Shown here: piece by piece, positions 52,876 to 64,000 of the stretch
Position numbering within the stretch: position 1 is the stretch's first letter
Layout: every line of letters begins with the position of its first letter
Assembly: GCA_042434945.1 (NCBI GenBank)
Contig: CP170191.1
Location: 4,030,001-4,094,000 of the forward strand
Reading direction: 5' to 3'
DNA from: Escherichia hormaechei_A
GTDB lineage: Bacteria > Pseudomonadota > Gammaproteobacteria > Enterobacterales > Enterobacteriaceae
Length of the DNA: 64,000 bases
Notes under the pieces: model-generated
Seen by the model: only the letters and a program-made list of their open reading frames with translations
Database searches by the model: none
What the model was told of the DNA's origin: nothing
Translations under genes and position numbers: made by a program

Positions 52876-52993
52876 CCTGCACGCTCCTAATTCTTTGACC
52901 GAGCTAGTTATGGCGCGGAGTATTAGTTACGCTTGACAGAGTGTAAAACAAAACATTTAAATCATAACGACAAATAATTTTGCGGAGAGCACT

Positions 52994-53815
52994 GTGGATA
53001 CGGAATTGTTAAAAACTTTCCTGGAAGTTAGCCGAACGCGTCACTTTGGTCGAGCGGCTGAATCGCTCTATCTGACCCAGTCAGCAGTGAGCTTTCGAAT
53101 CAGACAACTGGAAAATCAACTGGGTGTGAACCTTTTCACCCGCCACAGAAACAATATCCGTTTAACCGCTGCCGGTGAAAAACTACTGCCTTATGCAGAA
53201 ACGCTCATGAGCACCTGGCAGGCCGCCCGCAAGGAGGTGGCGCATACCTCACGACATAACGAGTTTTCTATCGGTGCCAGCGCCTCATTGTGGGAATGTA
53301 TGCTCAGCCAATGGCTTATGCGGCTATATCGCACACACAACCATCTGCAATTTGAGGCGAGGATTGCGCAACGTCAGTCGCTGGTTAAGCAACTCCACGA
53401 GCGGCAGCTTGATCTGCTGATCACCACAGAAGCCCCCAAGATGGACGAATTTAGCAGCCAGATTGTTGGACAGTTTAGCCTGGCGCTCTATGCATCGGAG
53501 CCTGCAATGATGAAGGCCGACCTGAATTATTTACGCCTGGAATGGGGGCCTGATTTTCAGCAACACGAGACGGGGTTAATTGCCAGCGATGATATCCCGC
53601 AGCTCACGACAAGCTCTGCGGAGATCGCATGCCAGCATCTTCCCGCATTGAAAGGCTGTACCTGGTTACCTGTTCGCTGGGCGGATAATAAACCCGCACT
53701 CCATGTTGTCACCGATTCGACAACGCTCTCCAGGCCGCTGTATGCCATTTGGCTGCAAAACAGCGATAAGCAGTCGCAGATAAAAGATCTGTTAAAAACC
53801 AGCATACTGGATTAA
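52994..53815 (+). CDS. hdfR: LysR-type regulator HdfR
   Basis: HdfR represses the flagellar master operon flhDC and activates glutamate synthase genes in enteric bacteria. The GTG at 52994 after GGAGAG gives 273 residues. The helix-turn-helix is HFGRAAESLYLTQSAVSFRI, and the effector domain follows. The N-terminal about 105 residues look like E. coli HdfR. The remainder, for example RTHNHLQFEARIAQRQ and onward, is diverged and a few residues shorter than the 279 of E. coli. Confidence 0.93.
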   Translation: MDTELLKTFLEVSRTRHFGRAAESLYLTQSAVSFRIRQLENQLGVNLFTRHRNNIRLTAAGEKLLPYAETLMSTWQAARKEVAHTSRHNEFSIGASASLWECMLSQWLMRLYRTHNHLQFEARIAQRQSLVKQLHERQLDLLITTEAPKMDEFSSQIVGQFSLALYASEPAMMKADLNYLRLEWGPDFQQHETGLIASDDIPQLTTSSAEIACQHLPALKGCTWLPVRWADNKPALHVVTDSTTLSRPLYAIWLQNSDKQSQIKDLLKTSILD

Positions 53816-53820
53816 CGCAA

Positions 53821-53842
53821 CAGCCTGCGGAAACGCAGGCTG
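53821..53842 (+). terminator. hdfR terminator
   Basis: CAGCCTGCG-GAAA-CGCAGGCTG is a perfect 9-bp stem with a GNRA tetraloop, followed by CTTATTCTT. It lies 6 bp after the hdfR stop and faces the rRNA operon terminator. Confidence 0.9.
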
Positions 53843-53878
53843 CTTATTCTTCAGGAAGGTGTTGAGCTGTTTTGCAGG

Positions 53879-53909
53879 CAAAAAAAATCCTTTGCCGAAG
53901 CAAAGGATT
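53879..53909 (-). terminator. rRNA operon terminator after tRNA-Trp
   Basis: Read on the minus strand, AATCCTTTGC-TTCG-GCAAAGGATT is a 10-bp stem with a stable UUCG loop followed by at least seven T. It ends the rRNA-Asp-Trp transcript. Confidence 0.93.
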
Positions 53910-53914
53910 CTATC

Positions 53915-53990
53915 TGGCAGGGGCGGAGAGACTCGAACTCCCAACACCCGGTTTTGGAGACCGGTGCTCTACCAATTGAACTACGCCCCT
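53915..53990 (-). tRNA. trpT: tRNA-Trp (CCA)
   Basis: This 76-nt tRNA begins AGGGGCGTAGTTCAATTGGT, has the anticodon CCA in GGTCTCCAAAACC, and ends in an encoded CCA. It is identical to the enteric tRNA-Trp as I know it. It is the last gene of the rRNA operon, as at E. coli rrnC. Confidence 0.97.
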
Positions 53991-53995
53991 TAGGG

Positions 53996-54072
53996 TGGCG
54001 GAACGGACGGGACTCGAACCCGCGACCCCCTGCGTGACAGGCAGGTATTCTAACCGACTGAACTACCGCTCC
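53996..54072 (-). tRNA. aspT: tRNA-Asp (GTC)
   Basis: This 77-nt tRNA starts GGAGCGGTAGTTCAGTCGGT, has the anticodon GTC in CCTGTCACGC, and encodes the CCA end. It lies 52 bp after 5S and 5 bp before tRNA-Trp. No defects are seen. Confidence 0.97.
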
Positions 54073-54124
54073 ACCGAATTCTTTTACAACCACCGGTTTT
54101 ATGACCGGCTTACTGCTTAATTTG

Positions 54125-54244
54125 ATGCCTGGCAGTTCCCTACTCTCGCATGGGGAGACCCCACACTACCATCGGCGCTACGGCGTTTCACTTCTGAGTT
54201 CGGCATGGGGTCAGGTGGGACCACCGCGCTACTGCCGCCAGGCA
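54125..54244 (-). rRNA. rrf: 5S ribosomal RNA
   Basis: This 120-nt 5S gene starts TGCCTGGCGGCAGTAGCGC and ends GAACTGCCAGGCAT, with the terminal stem pairing intact. It lies 93 bp after the 23S end. Confidence 0.95.
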
Positions 54245-54337
54245 AATTCTGTTTTATCAGACCGCTTCTGCGTTCTGATTTAATCTGTATCAGGCTGAAA
54301 ATCTTCTCTCAATCCGCCAAAACACCTTTGGCGTTGT

Positions 54338-57241
<2,904 letters not shown>

Positions 57242-57421
57242 TCACAACCCGAAGATGTTTCTTGCGATCCATCATCGTGTTGCGAAAATTTGAGAGACTC
57301 ACGAACAACTTTCGTTGTTCAGTGTTTCAATTTTCAGCTTGATCCAGATTTTTAAAGAGCAAAACTTCGCAGGAACCTTTGCAGGACACTCTAAGTAATT
57401 TTTATTTAATCACTACAGAGA

Positions 57422-57503
57422 TGGGTGGAGCTATGCGGGATCGAACCGCAGACTCTCCTGCGTGCAAAGGCAGGGGCCGCTCTCCCAGCCTAGCTATAGC
57501 CCC
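57422..57503 (-). tRNA. alaT: tRNA-Ala (TGC) spacer gene, with abnormal insertions
   Basis: The standard 76-nt tRNA-Ala (GGGGCTATAGC...GCATAGCTCCACCA) is clearly recognisable but about 6 nt too long. Differences from the universal enteric sequence are GCTAGGCTGGG for GCTCAGCTGGG, GCGGCCCCTGC for GCGCCTGC, CTGCCTTTG for CTGCTTTG (8-base anticodon loop), GGAGAGTCT for GGAGGTCT, and CACCCA for CACCA. As written it would not fold properly. Sequencing or assembly error is the likely cause. Confidence 0.75.
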
Positions 57504-57547
57504 CTTAACAATGTAGTTAAAACCTCTTCAAATTTGCCGTGCAAATT

Positions 57548-57625
57548 TGGTAGGCCTGAGTGGACTTGAACCACGACCCTCACCCTTATCAGGGGTGCCG
57601 CTCTAACCACCAGAGCTACAAGCCT
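57548..57625 (-). tRNA. ileT: tRNA-Ile (GAT) spacer gene, with small defects
   Basis: This is 78 nt instead of 77. It starts AGGCTTGTAGC, has the anticodon GAT in CCCTGATAAGGG, and ends CTCAGGCCTACCA. Compared with the enteric consensus there is a T for A in the D stem (GCTCTGGTGG), an extra G in GAGCGGCACC, and a shifted C in the T-stem side (GAGGGTCGTGGTT for GAGGTCGGTGGTT). The same class of error is seen in the adjacent tRNA-Ala. Confidence 0.8.
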
Positions 57626-57694
57626 GTAGAGGTTTTTACTGCTCATTTTCATCAGACAATCTGTGTGAGCACTGCAAAGAACGCTTCTTTAAGG

Positions 57695-59236
<1,542 letters not shown>

Positions 59237-59367
59237 AAAAGTTTGATGCTCAAAGAATTAAACTTCGTAATGAATTACGTGTTCACTCTTGAGACTTGGT
59301 ATTCATTTTTCGTCTTGCGACGTTAAGAATCCGTATCTTCGAGTGCCCACACAGATTGTCTGATAAA

Positions 59368-59586
59368 TTGTTAAAGAGCAGTGCCGCTTCGCTTTTTCTC
59401 AGCGGCGCGGGGTGTGCATAATACGCTTTCCCGCTACAGAGTCAAGCATTTTTTTGCTTTTCTCTGTTGAGATTCTCAGGAGAACCCCGCTGACCCGGCG
59501 GCGTGTTTGCCGTTGTTCCGTGTCAGTGGTGGCGCATTATAGGGAGTTATTCCGGCCTGACAAGAGGAAATTTAAAATAATTTTCT
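59368..59586 (-). promoter_or_regulatory. rRNA operon P1/P2 promoters, UP element and boxA
   Basis: P1 has -35 TTGTCA (59558-59563) and -10 TATAAT (59536-59541), spaced 16 bp, with an A/T-rich UP element at 59565-59586 (AGAAAATTATTTTAAATTTC read on the minus strand). P2 has -35 TTGACT (59440-59445) and -10 TATTAT (59418-59423), also 16 bp apart. The antitermination boxA TGCTCTTTAACAA is at 59368-59380. The layout and much of the sequence match E. coli rrnB, which also lies next to murI. Confidence 0.92.
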
Positions 59587-59608
59587 GACCGCGCAACATT
59601 CAACCAAA

Positions 59609-60466
59609 TCAACCTAAAACTGCCAGTTTTTCGAGCGTTCCGAAGCCGTAACGCTGTAAAACGGGCAATAATTGTTCAGCTTCTGTCGTCATTGCCATAC
59701 AAAAGGCAATATTCGCATCGGCAGATTTTGCATCCGGAGCTTCATGTTCTAACAACCAGGCCGTTCGGCGAGCAATCGCTGCGCCAGAATCCACCAGCCG
59801 GGTTCCCTCTGGCAGCACTTGTAACAGTTCTTCTTGTAGTAGAGGGAAATGGGTGCAACCCAATACAACGGTATCTGGCGGCTCTTTCATTCTTAACCAC
59901 GGACGTAAGATACGTTTTAGTGCATCCAGAGAAACATCTTCGCCATGTAGCTTCGCTTCAGCCAACTCAACCATCTCTGCCGAGCCCAGCATTTCTATCT
60001 GGCATTCATTAGCGAAACGCGCGATCAGCTCATGAGTATAAGAACGTTTAACTGTTCCGCGGGTTGCCAGTAATCCGACAATGCCATTTGCCGTCAGACG
60101 TGCAGCAGGTTTAATCGCCGGCACGACACCAACAACCGGGAAGTCGAACTTTTCGCGTAATGCAGGAAGTGAAACGGTACTGGCGGTGTTGCAAGCGACC
60201 ACAGCCAGCGCAAGGGGATAACGTTCTTGCACCGCGGTGACAATTGCCACCACTCGCTCAACAATAAACGCTTCGCTTTTTTCGCCATACGGGAAAGCGA
60301 CGTTATCGAAAGCATAAATGTAATGGAGATCCGGTAAGAGATGCCGGATCTCGTCATAGACCGACAACCCACCGACGCCGGAGTCAAACACCAGCACGGT
60401 GGGACGTGGTTCAGAAGGTGTAGCTGCCAGACAAGGTGTATTCCCGTCCTGCAGTTTGGTAGCCAT
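59609..60466 (-). CDS. murI: glutamate racemase
   Basis: MurI makes D-glutamate for peptidoglycan. From the ATG at 60466 (MATKLQDGNTPCLAATPSEP) it has 285 residues, the E. coli length with its N-terminal extension that senses UDP-MurNAc-Ala. The catalytic cysteines are in AVVACNTASTVSLP and VVLGCTHFPLLQEE, and the first motif is VFDSGVGGLSVYDEI. Its start lies 56 bp inside the btuB end, an overlap known from E. coli. It looks nearly identical to the E. coli protein. Confidence 0.96.
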   Translation of the reverse strand: MATKLQDGNTPCLAATPSEPRPTVLVFDSGVGGLSVYDEIRHLLPDLHYIYAFDNVAFPYGEKSEAFIVERVVAIVTAVQERYPLALAVVACNTASTVSLPALREKFDFPVVGVVPAIKPAARLTANGIVGLLATRGTVKRSYTHELIARFANECQIEMLGSAEMVELAEAKLHGEDVSLDALKRILRPWLRMKEPPDTVVLGCTHFPLLQEELLQVLPEGTRLVDSGAAIARRTAWLLEHEAPDAKSADANIAFCMAMTTEAEQLLPVLQRYGFGTLEKLAVLG

Positions 60467-62261
60467 AGACTGTCTCATAATCTTTGTCGAACAGGTTGGC
60501 TATTTTACCACGAACTGTCAGATGAGAGGTGACCGGATATGCAACCGCAAGATCCCACAAGCTCACACCGCCTATTTTCACGCGTTCTGTGGCGTAGGTA
60601 TTCGGATCAACGGCAACGTCATAGCGAGTGCCCAGATAACGGTACGCCAGATTCCAGTCGAGATCCCACACCTGCCAGTCAAGCTGATACTTAACCTGTT
60701 GCTTTGAGCGACGAGCCAGGACTTCGTTAGTTTTCGCATTACGCGGGTCGACGTAGTCGTAAGAAATCTGATGCCCTACCGGGCCAGTGTCGAACTGGGC
60801 CGTCGCCTCGATTCCTTTAATACGGGCTTCATCGACGTTGTAATAACGGTAAGTCCGCGGGTCGCTATTAATGAGGTTATCGATATCATTACGATAGCCC
60901 GTCACACGCCAGTTTACCGGCCCCGTCAGACCTTCAAAGCCGCCTTCCCACTGCTTACTCTCTTCTGGCTTCAGATCCGGATTACCGTAATCTTTACTGT
61001 GGATCTGGCTCATGGTCGGTGCTTTATACGCTGTACCGTAAGAACCGATGATGCGATACCCCTCGATGAACTCCCATGCGGCGCTGGTCTGCCAGGTGGC
61101 GTGATTGCCAAAATTAGAGTTATCGTCATTACGCGCCGCCGCTTCCAGCGTCACGCTGTTGAACTGCTGCATCGCCGAAAGGAACACGCCGGTATTACGT
61201 TGTTCGTAACCTTTTTCCAGATAGCCCGTACCCGCCTGGGTTTTCTGCTTCTGCCAGTCCAGACCCGCGCCGATATTGCCGTGCCCCACTTCAACAGTAT
61301 TCAGCCACTGGGTGGTGTACTGCTTCACGTCATCCATGGTTGCGGAGTCAGCGTAGCGGCCTTTTTTCGGATCATAGTTCTGATCTTTGCTACGGCCATA
61401 CCCTGCCACCAGCTGTGACTGAAAAATACCCTGGTTATAGCGCAACCCGGTGTCCCAGTTCTGGCTGTAAACCTGACGCGTGTCCGGCCGCCCATCAATG
61501 CCGGTCGCGCCATAGTGATCGTAACCGTCATACGCGGAGCGGTTATCGTAGCCAAAGCCACGGACGAATCCGCTGACGCTGTCGGTAAACTGCTGCTCCA
61601 CCGAGCCAAACAGCGATTTACTCATAAAACCATCGCGGTCTGGCTGGCGCGGGGCATCTTTTGCGGCAATATCAAAACCACGGGTATAGGTATAATCACC
61701 GGCCATGGTGATTTTGGTTTTATCGAACACCTGCTGGAAGGCACCGTTATAGTTTTGATACCCCTTTGAACCGACACCCGCAGAAATTTCTGCACCCGGC
61801 TTGTCGCGCCCGGTAATGATGTTAATCACACCGCCAATCGCGTCGGAGCCATACAGCGCCGAACGTGGGCCGCGAATGTACTCAATACGCTGAATCAGCG
61901 ACGTCGGAATTTGGCTTAAATCGGGAACGTTGCTGATCCCGGCATTATTCAGAGGGATACCATCAATCAGTACCAGAACATGGCGGGATTCCGTACCGCG
62001 AATAAACGTTGAAGAGGTCGACCCCATCCCGCCGCTTTGTGCGATGTCCACACCCGGCAGGCGTGACATGATTTCCACAACACTCGTTGCCTGCCAGCGT
62101 TCAATATCCTCACGGGTCACGACGGAGGTCGGAGCCAGAACGGTTTTTGCTGGTTGTTCGAAACGGTTTGCTGTCACCACCAACGAGTCGGCGCTTTCCT
62201 GTGCCCAAGCGGAAAATGCCGTGACGGAACACGCCGTCAGCAGCGAAGCTTTTTTAATCAT
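60411..62261 (-). CDS. btuB: TonB-dependent vitamin B12 receptor
   Basis: BtuB imports cobalamin through the outer membrane and also serves phages and E-type colicins. The ATG at 62261 gives 616 residues with the signal peptide MIKKASLLTACSVTAFSAWA. The TonB box is DSLVVTANRF, the plug domain continues to about residue 155, and a 22-strand barrel ends GREYTLSGSYTF with the terminal Phe. The first about 21 and last about 55 residues look identical to E. coli, while the whole middle is diverged. It is controlled by the upstream riboswitch. Confidence 0.96.
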   Translation of the reverse strand: MIKKASLLTACSVTAFSAWAQESADSLVVTANRFEQPAKTVLAPTSVVTREDIERWQATSVVEIMSRLPGVDIAQSGGMGSTSSTFIRGTESRHVLVLIDGIPLNNAGISNVPDLSQIPTSLIQRIEYIRGPRSALYGSDAIGGVINIITGRDKPGAEISAGVGSKGYQNYNGAFQQVFDKTKITMAGDYTYTRGFDIAAKDAPRQPDRDGFMSKSLFGSVEQQFTDSVSGFVRGFGYDNRSAYDGYDHYGATGIDGRPDTRQVYSQNWDTGLRYNQGIFQSQLVAGYGRSKDQNYDPKKGRYADSATMDDVKQYTTQWLNTVEVGHGNIGAGLDWQKQKTQAGTGYLEKGYEQRNTGVFLSAMQQFNSVTLEAAARNDDNSNFGNHATWQTSAAWEFIEGYRIIGSYGTAYKAPTMSQIHSKDYGNPDLKPEESKQWEGGFEGLTGPVNWRVTGYRNDIDNLINSDPRTYRYYNVDEARIKGIEATAQFDTGPVGHQISYDYVDPRNAKTNEVLARRSKQQVKYQLDWQVWDLDWNLAYRYLGTRYDVAVDPNTYATERVKIGGVSLWDLAVAYPVTSHLTVRGKIANLFDKDYETVYGYQTAGREYTLSGSYTF

Positions 62262-62337
62262 TGTAAAGCATCCACAATAGAAGAAGGATGCCGCAGGTTT
62301 CATCAATATTACGCGATGATGAGAACCAGATGCGACG

Positions 62338-62530
62338 TTGGCCGGCAGGTCTTCGGGCTTGGAGGGGTATCTAAGATACTAAGAGATGATGACTTCCCAC
62401 CGAATGGCAGTGTCCGCATAACGCAATCATCGCACCTTTCCTTACCGCTGCGCGTCAGCTCCAGATTCGCACTGGATTCCCTATTAACTCACAGGACCGG
62501 CAAGTGGATGCTACAGGTTGTAACAAGTTA
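62338..62530 (-). promoter_or_regulatory. cobalamin riboswitch of btuB
   Basis: The btuB leader carries the B12 element: GCCGGTCCTGTGAGTTAATA at its 5' side, the core GAATCTGGAGCTGACGCGCA with AGCGGTAAGGAAAGG, CACTGCCATTCGGTGGGAAG, and the B12 box GAAGACCTGCCGGC at about 62,341-62,354. Adenosylcobalamin binding blocks btuB translation. The leader reads nearly the same as the E. coli btuB leader. Confidence 0.93.
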
Positions 62531-62629
62531 CTGTCCAGACGTAGCTCACAAATAGGAATTCATCAAGATCTGGACATCTGATGAGCAATCCCTACAATCG
62601 CCGCGTACTTTAATTTTTCAGGATACATC

Positions 62630-63730
62630 ATGACCCCCGAACACCTTCCAACAGAACAGTATGAAGCGCAGTTAGCCGAAAAAGTGGTACGTTTGCAAAG
62701 TATGATGGCACCGTTTTCTGACCTGGTTCCGGAAGTGTTTCGCTCGCCGGTCAGTCATTACCGGATGCGCGCGGAGTTCCGCATCTGGCACGATGGCGAT
62801 GACCTGTATCACATCATTTTCGATCAACAAACCAAAAGCCGCATCCGCGTGGATAGCTTCCCCGCCGCCAGTGAACTTATCAACCAGTTGATGACGGCGA
62901 TGATTGCGGGTGTGCGTAATAATCCCGTTCTGCGCCACAAGTTGTTCCAGATTGATTACCTCACCACGCTGAGTAATCAGGCGGTGGTTTCCCTGCTATA
63001 CCATAAGAAGCTGGATGATGAGTGGCGTCAGGAAGCGGAGGCCCTGCGCGATGCACTGCGCGCGCAGAATCTGAATGTGCATCTGATTGGTCGGGCAACG
63101 AAAACCAAAATCGAGCTGGATCAAGATTACATCGACGAGCGTCTGCCGGTCGCAGGGAAAGAGATGATCTACCGTCAGGTAGAAAACAGCTTTACCCAGC
63201 CGAACGCGGCGATGAATATTCAGATGCTGGAATGGGCGCTGGACGTAACCAAAGGCTCAAAAGGCGATTTACTGGAGCTGTACTGCGGCAACGGTAACTT
63301 TTCATTAGCGCTGGCGCGTAATTTTGATCGGGTATTAGCCACCGAAATCGCTAAGCCGTCGGTTGCTGCTGCGCAATACAACATCGCAGCTAACCATATT
63401 GATAACGTACAAATTATTCGTATGGCGGCAGAAGAATTTACTCAGGCGATGAATGGTGTGCGCGAGTTTAACCGCCTGCAAGGGATCGACTTAAAGAGTT
63501 ATCAGTGCGAAACCATTTTTGTCGACCCACCGCGCAGCGGTCTGGACAGTGAAACCGAGAAAATGGTGCAGGCGTATCCGCGTATTTTGTACATCTCCTG
63601 TAACCCGGAAACGTTATGCAAGAATCTGGAAACATTAAGCCAGACGCACAAGGTCGAACGTCTGGCTCTGTTTGATCAGTTCCCCTACACGCACCATATG
63701 GAGTGCGGCGTATTACTGACCGCGAAGTAA
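62630..63730 (+). CDS. trmA: tRNA (uracil-5-)-methyltransferase TrmA
   Basis: TrmA makes ribothymidine at position 54 of all tRNAs using SAM. It has 366 residues, as in E. coli, starting [20 protein letters not shown]. The SAM motif is [16 protein letters not shown], the nucleophile Cys324 is in [15 protein letters not shown], and the base Glu358 is in [13 protein letters not shown]. It is divergent from btuB, across the riboswitch leader. It appears identical to E. coli. Confidence 0.98.
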
Positions 63731-63735
63731 AACCC

Positions 63736-63761
63736 ATGCCGGATGCGCCAGCATCCGGCAT
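63736..63761. repeat. REP hairpin between trmA and yijD
   Basis: ATGCCGGATGC-GCCA-GCATCCGGCAT is an 11-bp perfect inverted repeat of REP type between two converging genes, and a likely transcript end. Confidence 0.8.
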
Positions 63762-63769
63762 AATACCGA

Positions 63770-64000
63770 TTACTCAGCAACTTCCTGCTTACGGTTACGC
63801 ATCTTCGCGCCAATCCAGAACACCATAATGACGGAGAGTACTGCCGGGAAGAAGTTAGAGCCGATATCCGGATATTCCGCACGAACTACCGTGCTGTACA
63901 GCAGTACGCCGAGAATAAAACAGGCAGCTGCCAGACCCGGCAAGCCTACCGGCATAGTGCGATTAAGATAACGTTGATGCAGGCAGTAAACCGTCAGCAC
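63770..64000 (-). CDS. yijD: inner membrane protein YijD, 5' end cut by window end
   Basis: The last 76 residues of an about 119-residue protein are present, from [19 protein letters not shown] to the stop, with the tail [10 protein letters not shown]. At least two membrane segments are visible ([18 protein letters not shown] and [16 protein letters not shown]). It is the DUF1422 protein that is cotranscribed with the regulator fabR in E. coli. The role is unknown. The N-terminus lies outside the window. Confidence 0.93.

Noticed and set aside
57422..57625. Idea that the odd spacer tRNAs are new tRNA species
   Set aside because: All differences are small shifts or insertions in otherwise universal Ala and Ile tRNAs, in a window with other clustered indels.

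Overview
The window is chromosomal DNA of an enteric gammaproteobacterium (Enterobacteriaceae). Gene order largely follows the Escherichia coli 80-82 min region (bax-malS-avtA-ysaA-yia-aldB-selBA-yibF-mtl-yibL-lld-trmL). It then jumps to the ilv-yifB-hdfR-rrn block and ends in murI-btuB-trmA-yijD. The 16S gene is not E. coli in its variable parts (V1 near 59,150 and the helix near 58,200). It looks like the Enterobacter/Leclercia/Lelliottia/Kosakonia group. Several genes absent from E. coli K-12 sit at syntenic positions. No plasmid, prophage, CRISPR array or complete insertion sequence was seen.

Layout. 1-5.4 kb: Bax (cut by the window start), periplasmic alpha-amylase MalS, valine-pyruvate aminotransferase AvtA and a ferredoxin-like protein YsaA. 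5.4-14 kb: L-ascorbate/2,3-diketogulonate catabolism in the Klebsiella-type arrangement yiaJ | yiaK-L-X1-X2-lyxK-sgbH-sgbU-sgbE, where X1X2 (a DUF4862-type protein and an MFS permease) replace the E. coli TRAP transporter. 14-18.4 kb: an AraC-type regulator divergent from a GPH sugar symporter and a GH127 beta-L-arabinofuranosidase, so a small L-arabinofuranoside utilisation unit. 18.5-25 kb: AldB, a ROK sugar kinase, SelB (frameshifted), SelA and the glutathione-transferase-like YibF. 25-29.8 kb: mannitol operon mtlADR with four CRP-like sites upstream, then yibL. 29.8-34.7 kb: a four-gene chaperone/usher fimbrial operon. 34.7-35.8 kb: an AT-rich control region with palindromes and two LldR-type operators. 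35.8-41.5 kb: lldPRD, an aromatic-acid-type MFS permease and trmL. 41.5-50.6 kb: ilvC/ilvY and ilvLXGMEDA with its attenuator and an intact ilvG. 50.9-53.8 kb: yifB, yifE (maoP) and hdfR. 53.9-59.6 kb: a complete rRNA operon read on the minus strand (16S, Ile, Ala, 23S, 5S, Asp, Trp). 59.6-64 kb: murI, btuB with a cobalamin riboswitch, trmA, and yijD (cut by the window end).

Three things stand out. First, compared with the E. coli K-12 proteins as I remember them, the window alternates between tracts that look almost identical to E. coli and tracts that are clearly diverged, and several switches fall inside genes (yiaJ, yiaL, lyxK, selB, yifB, hdfR, btuB). This means either real homologous introgression or a chimeric or mixed assembly. 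Second, single-base indels cluster in lyxK, in the 5' half of selB and in both spacer tRNAs of the rRNA operon, while the 16S and 23S genes have exact canonical lengths. Sequence error is the leading explanation. Third, synteny breaks at trmL|ilvC and inside the rRNA operon, whose murI side belongs to E. coli rrnB and whose Asp-Trp-hdfR side belongs to rrnC.

I found no clearly new defence, toxin or mobile system. The most interesting accessory content is the GH127 locus, the yiaX1/X2 replacement, the fimbrial operon with its palindromic upstream site, and the ROK kinase beside selB.
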